A DNA stretch of 64,000 bases from Globisporangium splendens (lineage: Eukaryota; Oomycota; Peronosporomycetes; Pythiales; Pythiaceae), in NCBI GenBank assembly GCA_006386115.1, contig VFIW01000014.1:384322-448321 (forward strand), written 5' to 3'. A program made the translations under genes and the position numbers. Of the stretch, positions 42,228 through 52,074 are shown one piece after another; within the stretch, counting starts at the first letter, position 1; the number at the start of each line of letters is the position of its first letter. The notes beneath the pieces were generated by a model, which worked only from the letters and a program-made list of their open reading frames with translations, made no database searches and was not told the origin of the DNA.

Positions 42228-43521
42228 ATGAACTACAACAGCAGCACAAGCGGCCCGGCCTTCGTGCCGGCGTTCTACTCGTCCAGCTACGAGGACGAGC
42301 TCGAGCTCGAGTTCTCGGCCGAGCAAGTGCACAGCGACAACCTGGCGGGCTCCCACGTGATGCTCTCGACCTTCAGCACGTCCGCCGACCACCACGATGC
42401 TGATGAAGACAACCAAGAAGACGCGCTCTTCGCGCCACGAACCATGTACCGTGACACGCAGCACGTGTTCGCGAGCAGCGGTCCATGCGACCTGGTAAGT
42501 TGTCATATTTCGTCTTTTCTGCTCCTCGGTTAAACCAGAAAGAAGCTCACAGTCGTTTGGCTCTCATCATCGTTCTCAGGTCTTCAACTCGGAGCCGTTC
42601 ATGGAAGCCTCGAGCGCCTTTGGCAAGATGCCAGTGTTCGTGCTGGACAGTGCCCTGGAGGCTGCAAGCAGCAAGATGCTTTCATCCCCTCTGTCGCCAT
42701 CCTCGTACAGCGACAAAGTGGATGTGCCGCAGAAGGAGCAATACTCTTTCTTCTGCGTGAACCCGACGATGCCGTCGCGCCAGAGCCCCACCAAGATCAT
42801 GGACACGCTCAAGGCTGCGCTTCTCCAGTTAGACTGTGACTTTGAGGTTTTCGAGCGCTGGTGCTACAAGGTGAACCTGCTCTGCGTCGCCGAGGAGATC
42901 GCGTTCGACATTCAGCTCTTCCGCGTCGCCAAGGACGAGTACGAGATCGACTTTTCCCGCCGACGCGGCGATGAGACCAAGTTCTGCGAGCTCGCCGAGT
43001 ACATTCGCTCGCTCTGCAGTGACATTGATGACGAAGCACTCCCGTTCCTGGCCAAGTCGCTGGACCCGTGGCTCGATGTCAAGCAAGAAATCACTGGCCG
43101 CCGGTACGCCATGAAGGAAAAAGAAGCGCTGACGCTCATCCAAGAGCTCAACGCCGACGGTATCCACCCAGACACGCTCTACGAGGTGACGAAGGTCGTT
43201 AAGGACCGCTGCCGCCACAAGGGCAACCGCAAGCTCTTTCTGCAAGCCGACCACGCCAGCTTCCTCAAGGGACTCAAGTGGATGCTCACGGACTACTCCG
43301 ACGATGTGGCTCGCTTTGCGGTGTTCATTATGCAGCAGTTCGCCAAGGACTGTGCGGACGGCGAGGAGAGCAGCGTGTCCTCGTTCTTTGTCTCTCCCTT
43401 TGACAAGAGCTCGTTCGCGCTCCTGCTCGACCAGTTGCTCGATCGCCAGCGCGGCGTGCCGTGCGGCAAGTTCACGTCAGCCATGATCGAGCAGGTGCAG
43501 CAGAGCTGGGTGTTCGCCTAA
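42228..43521 (+). CDS. Conserved-looking protein of unknown function
   Basis: Two exons, 42228..42494 and 42580..43521, join in phase 0 to 402 residues. The N-terminal 130 residues are acidic and low in complexity. The segment from about 195 (FEVFERWCYKVNLLC ... EEIAFDIQLFR ... YEIDFSRRRGDETKFCELAEYIRSLC) has the alternating pattern and RRxGD-F turn of KA1-like domains at the end of some kinases. That link is a weak inference. The C-terminal 180 residues are mostly helical, in the style of an armadillo or HEAT-like unit (FLKGLKWMLTDYSDDVARFAVFIMQ). Codon use is strongly GC-biased, as in nearby real genes, and the splice is canonical, so it is a gene. No catalytic motif, signal peptide or membrane segment. 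Confidence 0.75.
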
Positions 43522-44130
43522 GCTCCCTGCAGCCCTCACTCTCTCCCATCCGATCTCCTAATTATTGCGCACGGCAAAGAGAAAATGGCAAAGTATATTA
43601 TCTGCGACGTCCCGTACACTAGAAAGACACTATTCCACTCGTGCGCCTCCTTGTCATATTCGAAAGAGCCCCCCAAAGTATGTACGCGCCGCCATTCGCC
43701 ATCGCTTCTCGATGGTGAGTTTTGAGGCACTTCAGTATATAGAATACCTCGACGCGTTCGAATAAATTATCCACTTGGCTTCCATTCTCCTGTTCTTGCA
43801 AACGATTTCGGATGACGGGAGTTTCATCAGCACGCTCATTTGGATCTTCTTCACAACCTTCACTCACCTGCAGCTTCTGATGCAATGTTCCCGTCATCTG
43901 CAACGCATGAGAGTGCTCTTCGTTGCTTCTCTTCATAAAGAAAGTGCAACCGGAGTCAACCAAAATCTCACAAGTATGCGGCATACAAATGACGGCAAAG
44001 TGCTCTGCTTCGTGTGGTTTCAGTGTGTGTGTGTGTGTGAGTATTGCTTTTTTTTGTCGTGTGTGCCTATGTATGATAATCGTCTACCCCTCTGTGTTTC
44101 ACAACAACGTCAACACGCCGCCTTCCTTTT
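43522..44130. other. Convergent intergenic spacer
   Basis: 3' flanks of two converging genes. A GT microsatellite lies at 44023-44039. No gene. Confidence 0.6.
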
Positions 44131-45186
44131 CTAGTTTTCCAGGCCGCTGAAGAAGCTTGGACGACGCACCCACGTGCGCGGCAGCGTCTCGCTGTCGGTC
44201 GCTAAGCGCAGCGTCTTGTCCTCGGCACGCACGTACAGCGGCTTCTTCTTCTTCGAGATGTCCTTGACCGCGATCTTCCACTTGCCCTTCACGTCCGTTG
44301 GCTTGGCAAAGCTCTTGAGCTCCTCCACCTTGTTGTTCACCGCGAGCTTCTGCAGAGTCAACGCCTCCTCCGGGTACAGCTTGTCGGTCGAGCCGTGCTT
44401 GCCCAGTCGTCGTACCAGCGGCGGGTACCCTTCGAACTCGTCGTTCAGGAAGAAGAAGTCCGGGTTGCGGTACGCGTCTTCGTCGATGCCCATCAAGAGC
44501 GCTTCGTCGTGGGCGCTCAGCTCCTCGCTCTCCTCCTGGTCGAGCGCCTGACGCTCACGCTTCTGCAGACGACGCACCTCCTTCTCGTCGCCAGCGGCCT
44601 CAGCACGCGCGAGATGCGCGGCTTCCTCGTCCATGTGCGCCTGCGCAGCCTCCTTCGCGGCATTGACCTTGAGCTCAAACTCCTCTGGCGTGAGACCCGC
44701 TTCCTCGCCCTTCAGGTAAATAATCGCTTCCACACGAGGCTTCGTGAGGTGGAACTTGCGTGCGAGCTTCTCGGGCGTCCATTTCACCGGGTTCTCCATG
44801 AACAGCTGCATCACTTCTTCGTCGGTCTCCTCGCAAATGTCGACACCGCCTTCGTTAATGTCGGCCTCTTCGTCGAGCTTCAGGTCGCCGTCCTCGTCTT
44901 CGCCCTCGACCTTCTCGGCGTCGGCGCCTTCGCCGTTCTCTCCGTCGGCAGCGCCACCTTCGCCACCGTCTTCACCGGCAGACGCCTTCTCGTCATCGTC
45001 GGCGAGGCTCAAGAAGCGCGACGACGAGCAGAAGCGCACACTGCGAGCGTTGCATTGCGCCGGCACAGTGCGCAACGACGCGGCGCCCAGGACACGTGCG
45101 CACTGCGCGACGGTAGTGGTGGTGGAGGCACTTTGGCAGAGCGCCTTCTTGGCGACGACGCGCGCGGCAGAGCGGAACGCGGACAT
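44131..45186 (-). CDS. Probable mitochondrial protein, Bot1p/ribosomal-regulator-like
   Basis: Intronless, 351 residues. The first 60 residues carry Arg, Ala, Ser and Thr but no acidic residue up to SLADDDE, a clear mitochondrial presequence. A highly acidic stretch (about 65-115) follows. The central motif VKWTPEKLARKFHLTKPRVEAIIYLKGEE is a helix-turn-helix-like segment of the kind seen in mitochondrial Bot1p/small-ribosomal-subunit proteins of fungi. The next 70 residues are a charged coiled coil. The C-terminal 100 residues look like a small beta domain (WKIAVKDISKKKKPLYVRA). Assignment to that family is an inference; mitochondrial import is better supported. Upstream lies a cluster of ACCGGT hexamers. 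Confidence 0.65.
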   Translation of the reverse strand: MSAFRSAARVVAKKALCQSASTTTTVAQCARVLGAASLRTVPAQCNARSVRFCSSSRFLSLADDDEKASAGEDGGEGGAADGENGEGADAEKVEGEDEDGDLKLDEEADINEGGVDICEETDEEVMQLFMENPVKWTPEKLARKFHLTKPRVEAIIYLKGEEAGLTPEEFELKVNAAKEAAQAHMDEEAAHLARAEAAGDEKEVRRLQKRERQALDQEESEELSAHDEALLMGIDEDAYRNPDFFFLNDEFEGYPPLVRRLGKHGSTDKLYPEEALTLQKLAVNNKVEELKSFAKPTDVKGKWKIAVKDISKKKKPLYVRAEDKTLRLATDSETLPRTWVRRPSFFSGLEN

Positions 45187-46330
45187 GCTGCGGATGCTGA
45201 TGGAAAGCGCGTTTTTCGCTTGCGGAAGGCCACACGATACTGCTGTAGGCGCCGATTTGAGTGGAAGCCCAATCGCCTCTCGATCCGCTCAACAAGGTAG
45301 AAACCGGTTTCTATACCGCTCGACTACCGGTATTTGTTGAAAGTGTTGCAGCAATCCACCACCAAGTTCACACCGTGGTTTCTTCCTATACCTGTAAAAC
45401 ACTACTCGACTCATTCTTGCAAAATTTCAAGTCGATAATCGAGCCCTCATTTGTTTGCAACGACGAAAACGAGCCAGCCGCACACATAACCTTGCAGCAC
45501 ATGCAAATATGTCACGGTAGAAGAACTCAAGCTACACGCCTTCGTCGTTTGGAAGACATCGTATTTGAATTGAATTAACCAAAGTTGGCATGGCACAACG
45601 TGTGGTTGATACCTTCGAATGCCGTTGCATAATGCTTCTTGCGTTCTCGCGTTTCAATACACCGGTATAAGATACTGTCGTAAATTGATCCCCTTTCAAA
45701 TTCTGTTGGTATCACTGTGGTGAACTTTGGTGGCAGATTACTGTACACTGGCGAGTTCACCGGTATCTAGCCACCAGTACACAATTTCGATGCCGGTATA
45801 GTACCAGTTTTTGACACTTTCAAGAAGGCTGCTGGTTCCAATTCAGTTGGCTCGAAACCTGCACCCAGCTGCTGTTGATGATCACACGCATTGCAGCTTA
45901 TCTGCACTCTGGCACAGCACGTGGACCTTTGGGCACAACACGTTGCACTTTGGTGCCACGCACTTGCTGCCTTTGGCGCAGAGGTGTTCGGGCACGAAGC
46001 GCACGACTGAAAGTGGCGCAAGTGTTTAGGAGATTCGTGAGACAAAACAATTGAAGCGCACCTTGCTCAGATGCTGCCATGGAGGAAAACTGCATGGACA
46101 AAGCCAAATGGCACAAGCGCCTTTCATTTTACCAGCGCACACTCTACATCATTGCGCATCTGGCGTTCAAGGGAGCAACAGCAGAAGATCAGCTTGGAGT
46201 CCGCGTGACAATCCAAGCCCCTGCCTTTGTGCTCATTGGGAAGAAGCAACGTTTCCGAACGCCAACACGCGTGACAGCTTTTGTCAATCTACCGGTCTTG
46301 TTACCCCCGATGGTGCTTCCAAATTTGCGC
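45187..46330. other. Intergenic region with ACCGGTAT cluster
   Basis: ACCGGT occurs at 45303, 45326, 45661 and 45759, with the related CCGGTATAG near 45793. A minus-strand Cys-rich frame at about 45880-46010 has regularly spaced Cys but no start, partner exon or known family. No gene supported. Confidence 0.5.
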
Positions 46331-46756
46331 ATGGCGATCTTGGAAGCTGTAGCGATCGGCGCTCTCCTCGCTGTGGGCGTCGGCCAATCGGTCAAGTCCG
46401 TCTCTGTTCGAAACGCTCCGACGGCTCTGTACGGACTGGGACTCAACTTCACGGACACCAGTGGCATCTACCACGGCGGATCGCAGGGCACACTGATGAC
46501 GTTGCCGCTCAACACGGGCGAGTGCATCAAAGCGCTCGTGGTGCATGTCGGTGCGCGTACGCCGAGCAGCAAGAAGTCCATCAACTACATGAAGTTCGTC
46601 AGGAACAGCGGCCGCACTCTCGAAGGGGGTGCTACCACTAGTGCGACAGCGACGGTCACTGCACCGAGCGGCTACCAGATCACTGGGTTCAAGGGCACTT
46701 CGAGTAACCAATTGAACTCTCTCGCCATTATGTTCACGCGCCTTCCACTGCCATGA
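46331..46756 (+). CDS. Small secreted jacalin-like lectin
   Basis: 141 residues from the ATG at 46331, chosen because it opens a signal peptide (MAILEAVAIGALLAVGVGQS). An in-frame ATG at 46079 would add 84 polar residues. The rest is one jacalin-like beta-prism domain: VKSVSVRNAPTALYGL, HGGSQGTLMTLPLNTGE, ALVVHVGART, INYMKFVRNSGRTLEGG and GYQITGFKGTSSNQLNSLAIMF follow the order and Gly positions of that family. The usual carbohydrate-loop GxxxD near the C-terminus is replaced by SSNQLNS, so sugar binding is uncertain. A hairpin-forming inverted repeat lies 230 bp after the stop. Confidence 0.8.
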   Translation: MAILEAVAIGALLAVGVGQSVKSVSVRNAPTALYGLGLNFTDTSGIYHGGSQGTLMTLPLNTGECIKALVVHVGARTPSSKKSINYMKFVRNSGRTLEGGATTSATATVTAPSGYQITGFKGTSSNQLNSLAIMFTRLPLP

Positions 46757-47336
46757 TCTAGCATCTAAGTGCAAAGGTCGGTTCGTGCTTGGGCACGGTG
46801 CAAATGTACCTTCCAGCCGAACTAAATTGTCGGCGCTTGCTCGCGCAGAGAGACAGCACCTTGTATTGCATCCCACTCTTTCACTGCAGTTGCCACTGGC
46901 ACCAGTGCGGTCTAATCCCGAAATGAAAGAAACATCTTTTGAAGATCTCTTAATGCACATGGTCGAGTCATTCGATTTGAGTAGGTGGACAATTTCGGAT
47001 TTGTGACCAGTCCAAATTGTCCACCTTCATTGTCCGCATCATCGATCCTTTAAAACAATATTGAATTGACAGGTGGTATCGGTACTGTTCTGTCATCAAC
47101 TTAAAAGAATCAACATGTAATAGTGCGCCTCATCACAATGCAAGGAGGCCAGTATTCGGAACCCAACGCTAGTGGGGTTGGGCTAAAGTGGCAGTCAGTC
47201 AGTCAGTCACATCGACAGCTGACGCCACAAGGAAGAACGCACCCCCACCATCTCTGTGTGTGCATCGCTGCGTGTGCGTCGATCTCCTCAATCTATTCGC
47301 GCACGCCCCCCTGCTCCCCCGGTTCCCATCGCACCC
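46757..47336. other. Intergenic, jacalin 3' flank to GT71-like gene 2
   Basis: Contains the inverted repeat at 46984-47025, and a CAGT/CAGTCAGTCAG run near 47191-47208. No gene. Confidence 0.55.
46984..47025. repeat. 12-bp inverted repeat
   Basis: GGTGGACAATTT at 46984-46995 is answered by its exact complement AAATTGTCCACC at 47014-47025 across an 18-nt loop. The transcript would fold into a stable hairpin. Confidence 0.85.
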
Positions 47337-49319
47337 ATGGGCGCCGTCAAGGCCTTCGCGCTCAGGTTCCTGAAGCGCCACGTCGCGCTCGTGACTTTCG
47401 TCGTGCTGGCGTCGATCGCGGCGGCCGTCCTGTACGAGCTCACGCACGGCGGCAAGCCGCACCGCTGGGTGTACGACGACCCGCGGCTCAACTACGTGGA
47501 CCGCACGGGCGACAAGCCGCGCGCGGTCTGGAACGAGGACGAGTTCGAGTGCCTCGGCTGGCGCGCCACGTACGGCTGTGACCCGTACGGCGAGCGCGAC
47601 GTCACGCGTGACCGCAAGTGCGACGAGCCCATACCGCGCGTGAGCGGCTACTGCGAGGTGCGCAATGCGACGTCGGGCGAGATCTTCCACGTGATGCTCG
47701 CGACGTGCAAGTCGTGGCGCTGGTACCTCGTCAAGCAGCTCACGTGCAACGACGCGCGCATGTTCACGGACTTTAGCATTCGCGCCGCCGAGTACGAGCA
47801 CCCGCCAGCGATCGCTGCGCCGCTGCCATTGCCTAAGAAGAAAACAGCGGATGACAACAAGAAAAACAGCCATCAGATCGCGGCAAACGAGAACGACGCG
47901 GCTCCTGTGTCACTCAAGCGCGGCGTCGTGCTCATCGGGTTTCCAAAGGCGATCGCGGGCGTGTACGCGATCATCCGCTTGCTGCGCTTCCACGGATGCG
48001 CGCTGCCCATCGAAGTTTGGATCGACCCACTGGAGATGCACGCCAAGCACTCGGTGCTCGTGGAGCTCGTGAACAACTACGGCGTGTTTCTGCGCGTGAT
48101 TGAGGACCCGAATGCGACCAAATTCCACGCTAAGCCGTACACGATCTACCACTCGCGCTTCGAGAGCGTGCTCTTCCTCGACTCGGACAACATCCCCGTG
48201 CGCGACCCGACGTACCTCTTCGACTCGCCCGAGTTCACCAAGTTTGGCGCGATGTTCTGGCCGGACTTCTGGCGCCCGGCGCTCGACACGCCGTTCAATG
48301 TGCACGAGCAGAGCGCGCTGTGGCAACTGCTCGACATGCCGTTCGTCGACATGTTTGAGCAGGAGAGTGGCCAAGTGCTGGTGAACAAGTCCATGAGCGC
48401 TGCAGCCATGAGCAAGCTCATGTTTTATTCGGCTAACGTGCCGCGGCTGCTCACGGACTGGGAGCTGGTGTACGGCGACAAGGACCTGTTTCGTCTCGCG
48501 TGGCTCAACACATCGACGCCGTTCTACTTCATCCAGCACACGCTCGCACTCGGCGGTCTCTACGACAAGGACGAGGATTTCTTTTGCGGTGTCGCGATGA
48601 TCCAGCGCGACCCGGCAGGCGATTTCATCTTCTTGCACCGCAACCAAGCGAAACTGAGCGGCCGACGCGACCAGAAGGTGTTGATCACGCACTACCAGAA
48701 GTTCACGGGTGGCGATGGCGACGCGACGTCACTCAAGCGCGATCTCGACAAATACCGCATTCAGTGCAAGATGCACCGCCTGGGGCAGTACATTTGCTTT
48801 CTGATCAATCCCAAGACGCTCTCGGGTGACGCGACTCCGTTGCTGATCAAGAGCCTGGACGGCACCAAGTACCCGCAGGTGGAGAAGCAGGCGATTCATT
48901 TCTCGATCGAAGGCCGTAGTTTGCTCTCCAAGACGGAAGAAGCTGAGATCGCGGCGCTCGAAGAGAAGGTTCTGCAGAAGCAAGCCGCCGAGACAGCTGC
49001 CGAGCTGGCGAAGAAGGAACACGACAGCCAGACCTGGTACACGCTCATGTTTGCCGGGTGTGTGCTGTTGCTCGGGGTTTTGTGGAAGTGGAACTCGTAC
49101 CGCAAGCGGCAGATGCTACTACCTCAGCAGCAGCAGCAGCAGCAACAGCAGCGACCGAATCGGCCAACGCTAGGATCGAAAGACCTGAGTCTGGCGGACG
49201 ACACGTCGTCGGCGTCGTCGTCGAGTGTGACTCCAAGTAGTAGTGCTGCAAATACCGCGAATACGGTGCGAAGGAAGCGGTCGATGTCCATACAATACGA
49301 CGACCAGCATATTCTGTAA
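47337..49319 (+). CDS. GT71/MNN1-like glycosyltransferase, copy 2
   Basis: Intronless, 660 residues. Signal anchor at about 13-33 (VALVTFVVLASIAAAVLYEL), Cys-containing stem (FECLGWRATYGCD), then the same catalytic landmarks as copy 1: RGVVLIGFPKAIAGVYAIIR, LFLDSDNIPVRDPTYLFDSP with DSD as the DXD motif at about 281, FWPDFWRP, QESGQVLVNK and YGDKDLFRLAW. A C-terminal helix (MFAGCVLLLGVLWKW, about 570-585) is followed by a cytosolic tail with a polyglutamine run and Ser/Arg-rich end, absent from copy 1. The two copies lie 8 kb apart in the same direction with four unrelated genes between. Sugar specificity unknown. Confidence 0.85.
   Translation: MGAVKAFALRFLKRHVALVTFVVLASIAAAVLYELTHGGKPHRWVYDDPRLNYVDRTGDKPRAVWNEDEFECLGWRATYGCDPYGERDVTRDRKCDEPIPRVSGYCEVRNATSGEIFHVMLATCKSWRWYLVKQLTCNDARMFTDFSIRAAEYEHPPAIAAPLPLPKKKTADDNKKNSHQIAANENDAAPVSLKRGVVLIGFPKAIAGVYAIIRLLRFHGCALPIEVWIDPLEMHAKHSVLVELVNNYGVFLRVIEDPNATKFHAKPYTIYHSRFESVLFLDSDNIPVRDPTYLFDSPEFTKFGAMFWPDFWRPALDTPFNVHEQSALWQLLDMPFVDMFEQESGQVLVNKSMSAAAMSKLMFYSANVPRLLTDWELVYGDKDLFRLAWLNTSTPFYFIQHTLALGGLYDKDEDFFCGVAMIQRDPAGDFIFLHRNQAKLSGRRDQKVLITHYQKFTGGDGDATSLKRDLDKYRIQCKMHRLGQYICFLINPKTLSGDATPLLIKSLDGTKYPQVEKQAIHFSIEGRSLLSKTEEAEIAALEEKVLQKQAAETAAELAKKEHDSQTWYTLMFAGCVLLLGVLWKWNSYRKRQMLLPQQQQQQQQQRPNRPTLGSKDLSLADDTSSASSSSVTPSSSAANTANTVRRKRSMSIQYDDQHIL
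49127..49152 (+). repeat. CAG/CAA repeat coding polyglutamine
   Basis: About nine glutamine codons, mostly CAG, in the cytosolic tail of the second GT71-like protein; likely length-variable. Confidence 0.85.
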
Positions 49320-50619
49320 CATGGAATAGAAACAGGTATGCTGCAAGTCAGTCGTGACATGTTGCTATTGCTATTAGTTTGCTTCGTCTGAATTGCGAGA
49401 GGCATCTAGTTACAGGGTTTCCTCTGCGTCCTGGTGCTTGAAGTGGAGCTATTCCAGTTGAGAAGGGGATGTACTTACGTTGTACCTCCTAGATCCGACG
49501 CACAACGTCAATTTTGTGTTCGACTGATGCTGAATCACGTCCGGTGCTGTGGGAAAGCTCAACGTGCATGATGGATTTTAGCGTGTCTCAGAACTTGGTC
49601 GATCGCTGCGTGGCGAGATAGTCTCAGCTGTGTGATCCAAACTGCCAAACTGAAAGCTGTAGGAAAAAATGCGCGTCTAGGTATCACTTCGTCATGTGAG
49701 CGGAAACCACTTTTGAGATTTCGCTCGGAGCATCTGACGACTGACTCGCCATCAGACGCTGATTGGCTGAAGCGGTGAGTGTTGGTCCATGCACTGACTT
49801 GTCTGATCCTTCGAAAGGATCCGTGTCCACATAGCATCCATCTGACTTTTAGAGCTACTTGATGGATCCTTCCTTCTCTCCTTCCCCTACGTGCGCACTC
49901 AACGGATACAAGACGATCTTTCGCCCATTGAAGTGTTCACAATACCACCAAACGAGCTCTTCTTTTCTTTTGTGCACGACCCATTTAGGAAGGGTGTATG
50001 ACGTTGCCATTGAAGAAAACTCGTGAAAATTCTTGCACAAAATGAAGCTTTTCGTTAGTGTAGAGAGCTGAGCGAGGTTTCTTTGCATATGAGCAGATGC
50101 ACAAGGAGCGCGCTTGCTTGGTAATGCATGCTTGCAAGGACAATTGAACGCTTGTCTTTTTCAGTGTTGCTGGGGAAAATAGAACTGGGTGCGCTGAGAT
50201 TGCGTTCCGACCACTTGGATCAACAACTCGCATCTTCGCATGCAGAACAACACTCTCGGGCGATCAGCGAAATGGGCTCTCGGTCCTCAAGAGTGTGTGT
50301 GTGCTCTCAGAAATGGCCCAAGCTTATTATATTCCTTTATTGTGTCTGTGGTTGCTAGGAGAAGGGAAACAAACTACAAGCGGAAAAGGAAGAAAAGCGA
50401 CGATGCAACCCCCATCGCTCGCGAGCACCTGCTTGCTTCCCAAACCCCTTCTTCTGCGTTTCCCTCCCTGTCTGTCGGCTCTGCCCAAGTCCCTCCTCGC
50501 AGTCCAAAACAAGGGCTGGCTGTGTGTGGTTGTGCTGCTCGCTGCACCGAGACAAGCTCAAGTAACCGCTCTTGCTCTTTCTTCAATGTTCTCGCGCAAA
50601 GTGTCGGTTTGTTGGCTCA
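49320..50619. other. 1.3-kb intergenic region
   Basis: Between the 3' ends of GT71-like gene 2 (plus) and ODC (minus). Frames at 50240-50708 are low in codon bias and match nothing. No gene seen. Confidence 0.55.
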
Positions 50620-52074
50620 CTAGTGAACAAACTGCTGCTCCTGCTGCGGCTCTTGCGCGACCTCGTTGCCGTCAAAGTAGATCTTCTGCGGCGGCGCGAA
50701 CCCGTTGAAGTCCGAGCCAGCGGCGCACGTGTACGCACCCATGCTCGGGAAGCAGATCCACTGCCCGATCTCCATCAGTGGCATCTTGACCTCCTTCATG
50801 ATGCAATCCATGCCGTCGCACGTCGGACCCCAGATGCTCGCCGAGTGCGTGTTGACCGCGGTCGCGACGTCCGAGACCACGACCGGCTGGATCGTCGGGT
50901 GGTCGTACACCAGGCAGTTGAACGAGCCGTACAAGCCGTCGTTGACAAAGTACATGTAGTTCGGCACGCTCTCGCCGTTCTCCAAGGTCTCAGCCGCGAC
51001 GGCGTCAGGTCCCGTGCCGGGGATGTCGAAGGTTGGTGCGACCTTGCGGCCGATCACGTTCACAGCCAACGTGTGTGTCGACGCCGCGAAGAAGCGACCA
51101 GGCTCCGAGATGATGCGCACGCCGCTGGATTCCGGGAAGTGCTGTCCGAGCGACGACTTCAGCTCCATCGCGCATTCCTCAAAGCTGATCGGACCGGTCT
51201 CAGTGCCAGGGAAGCCGCCGCCAATGTCGAGCAAGCTAAAGTTGAAGCCGAGCGATTGACCGATGTCGAACGCCTTGCGCGCGCGCGTCACGGCATCCGA
51301 GTACGCGCTGACGCTAAAGCAGCCGCTGCCGACGTGGAAGCTGACGCCGATGACGTCCAAGTTGAGACTCTTGGCGTGGCTCAGGATCGCCGGCACGTCG
51401 TGCACCATGGCGCCAAACTTCGTGCCCAGGCGGCAAATGGCCTTGGTGTCGTCGACGTACAGGCGCAGCACGAGCTTGGCGTGCGGATTGATGCGGTGGA
51501 TCTTGGTCAGCTCGTCCTGCGAGTCAAACGTCATCATGTCGACGGACTGCGAGGCTGCGTACGCAATGTGCGATGGCTGCTTGCACGGGTTGGCGTAGAT
51601 GATGTCGCTCGGAGTGACGCCATGGGCGAGCACGGCGTTGATCTCGGCGAGACTGGCGCAGTCAAAGCCCGCGCCGAGGCGCGCGAGCGACTGGATGAGG
51701 TGCGCGTCCGGGTTGCATTTGACGGCGTAGTACGGTCGCACTTGTGGTAAATATTCATTCCATAACTTAAAGCGGTCCTCGACGGCGCTCGTGTCGACGA
51801 CGTAGAACGCGTTCTGCTCGCCGGCCTCGATCTGCGCCTGGATCTGCGCGAAGATGCTCGGCGTGAGCTGCAGCTTGGCGAGGTCCGCGCGGCTGGTTCT
51901 ATCCAGATTCCTAACAGCATCACTCGTGAAAATGGTGCACTGGTCGCTACTCGCAGCCGAGGCAAAGCATCGCTCGTGGCCGAATCTGCTGGCTAGACGG
52001 GGCGACGGACGCGCGGCATTCTTGAACAACGCGAGGTTGCGTGAGCGCGACGTGCCGCGGAAGAGGAAACTCAT
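50620..52074 (-). CDS. ODC: Ornithine decarboxylase
   Basis: Intronless, 484 residues from the ATG at 52074. PLP-dependent fold-III decarboxylase: PYYAVKCN carries the Schiff-base Lys, FHVGSGC and LDIGGGFPGTE bind the cofactor phosphate, EPGRFFAAS follows, and WGPTCDGMD holds the catalytic Cys typical of eukaryotic ODC. Reaction: ornithine to putrescine, the first step of polyamine synthesis. Eukaryotic enzymes are about 430-470 residues and usually start close to the domain. Here about 65 extra residues rich in Arg, Ser and Ala (MSFLFRGTSRSRNLALF...) precede it and resemble a mitochondrial presequence. The frame is open for 87 codons upstream, but the added sequence looks non-coding. No PEST-rich C-terminal extension is visible; the tail is Gln-rich. 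Confidence 0.93.
   Translation of the reverse strand: MSFLFRGTSRSRNLALFKNAARPSPRLASRFGHERCFASAASSDQCTIFTSDAVRNLDRTSRADLAKLQLTPSIFAQIQAQIEAGEQNAFYVVDTSAVEDRFKLWNEYLPQVRPYYAVKCNPDAHLIQSLARLGAGFDCASLAEINAVLAHGVTPSDIIYANPCKQPSHIAYAASQSVDMMTFDSQDELTKIHRINPHAKLVLRLYVDDTKAICRLGTKFGAMVHDVPAILSHAKSLNLDVIGVSFHVGSGCFSVSAYSDAVTRARKAFDIGQSLGFNFSLLDIGGGFPGTETGPISFEECAMELKSSLGQHFPESSGVRIISEPGRFFAASTHTLAVNVIGRKVAPTFDIPGTGPDAVAAETLENGESVPNYMYFVNDGLYGSFNCLVYDHPTIQPVVVSDVATAVNTHSASIWGPTCDGMDCIMKEVKMPLMEIGQWICFPSMGAYTCAAGSDFNGFAPPQKIYFDGNEVAQEPQQEQQFVH

Noticed and set aside
45880..46010. Minus-strand Cys-rich frame as a zinc-knuckle or transposon remnant
   Set aside because: Cys spacing does not fit a known finger, and no flanking transposase or gag-like sequence is present.
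46079..46330. 84-residue extension of the jacalin-like protein
   Set aside because: It would bury the signal peptide; composition is not lectin-like.
50572..51750. 392-codon plus-strand frame over ODC
   Set aside because: Exact antisense of the ODC gene with shadow-type composition; no motif.
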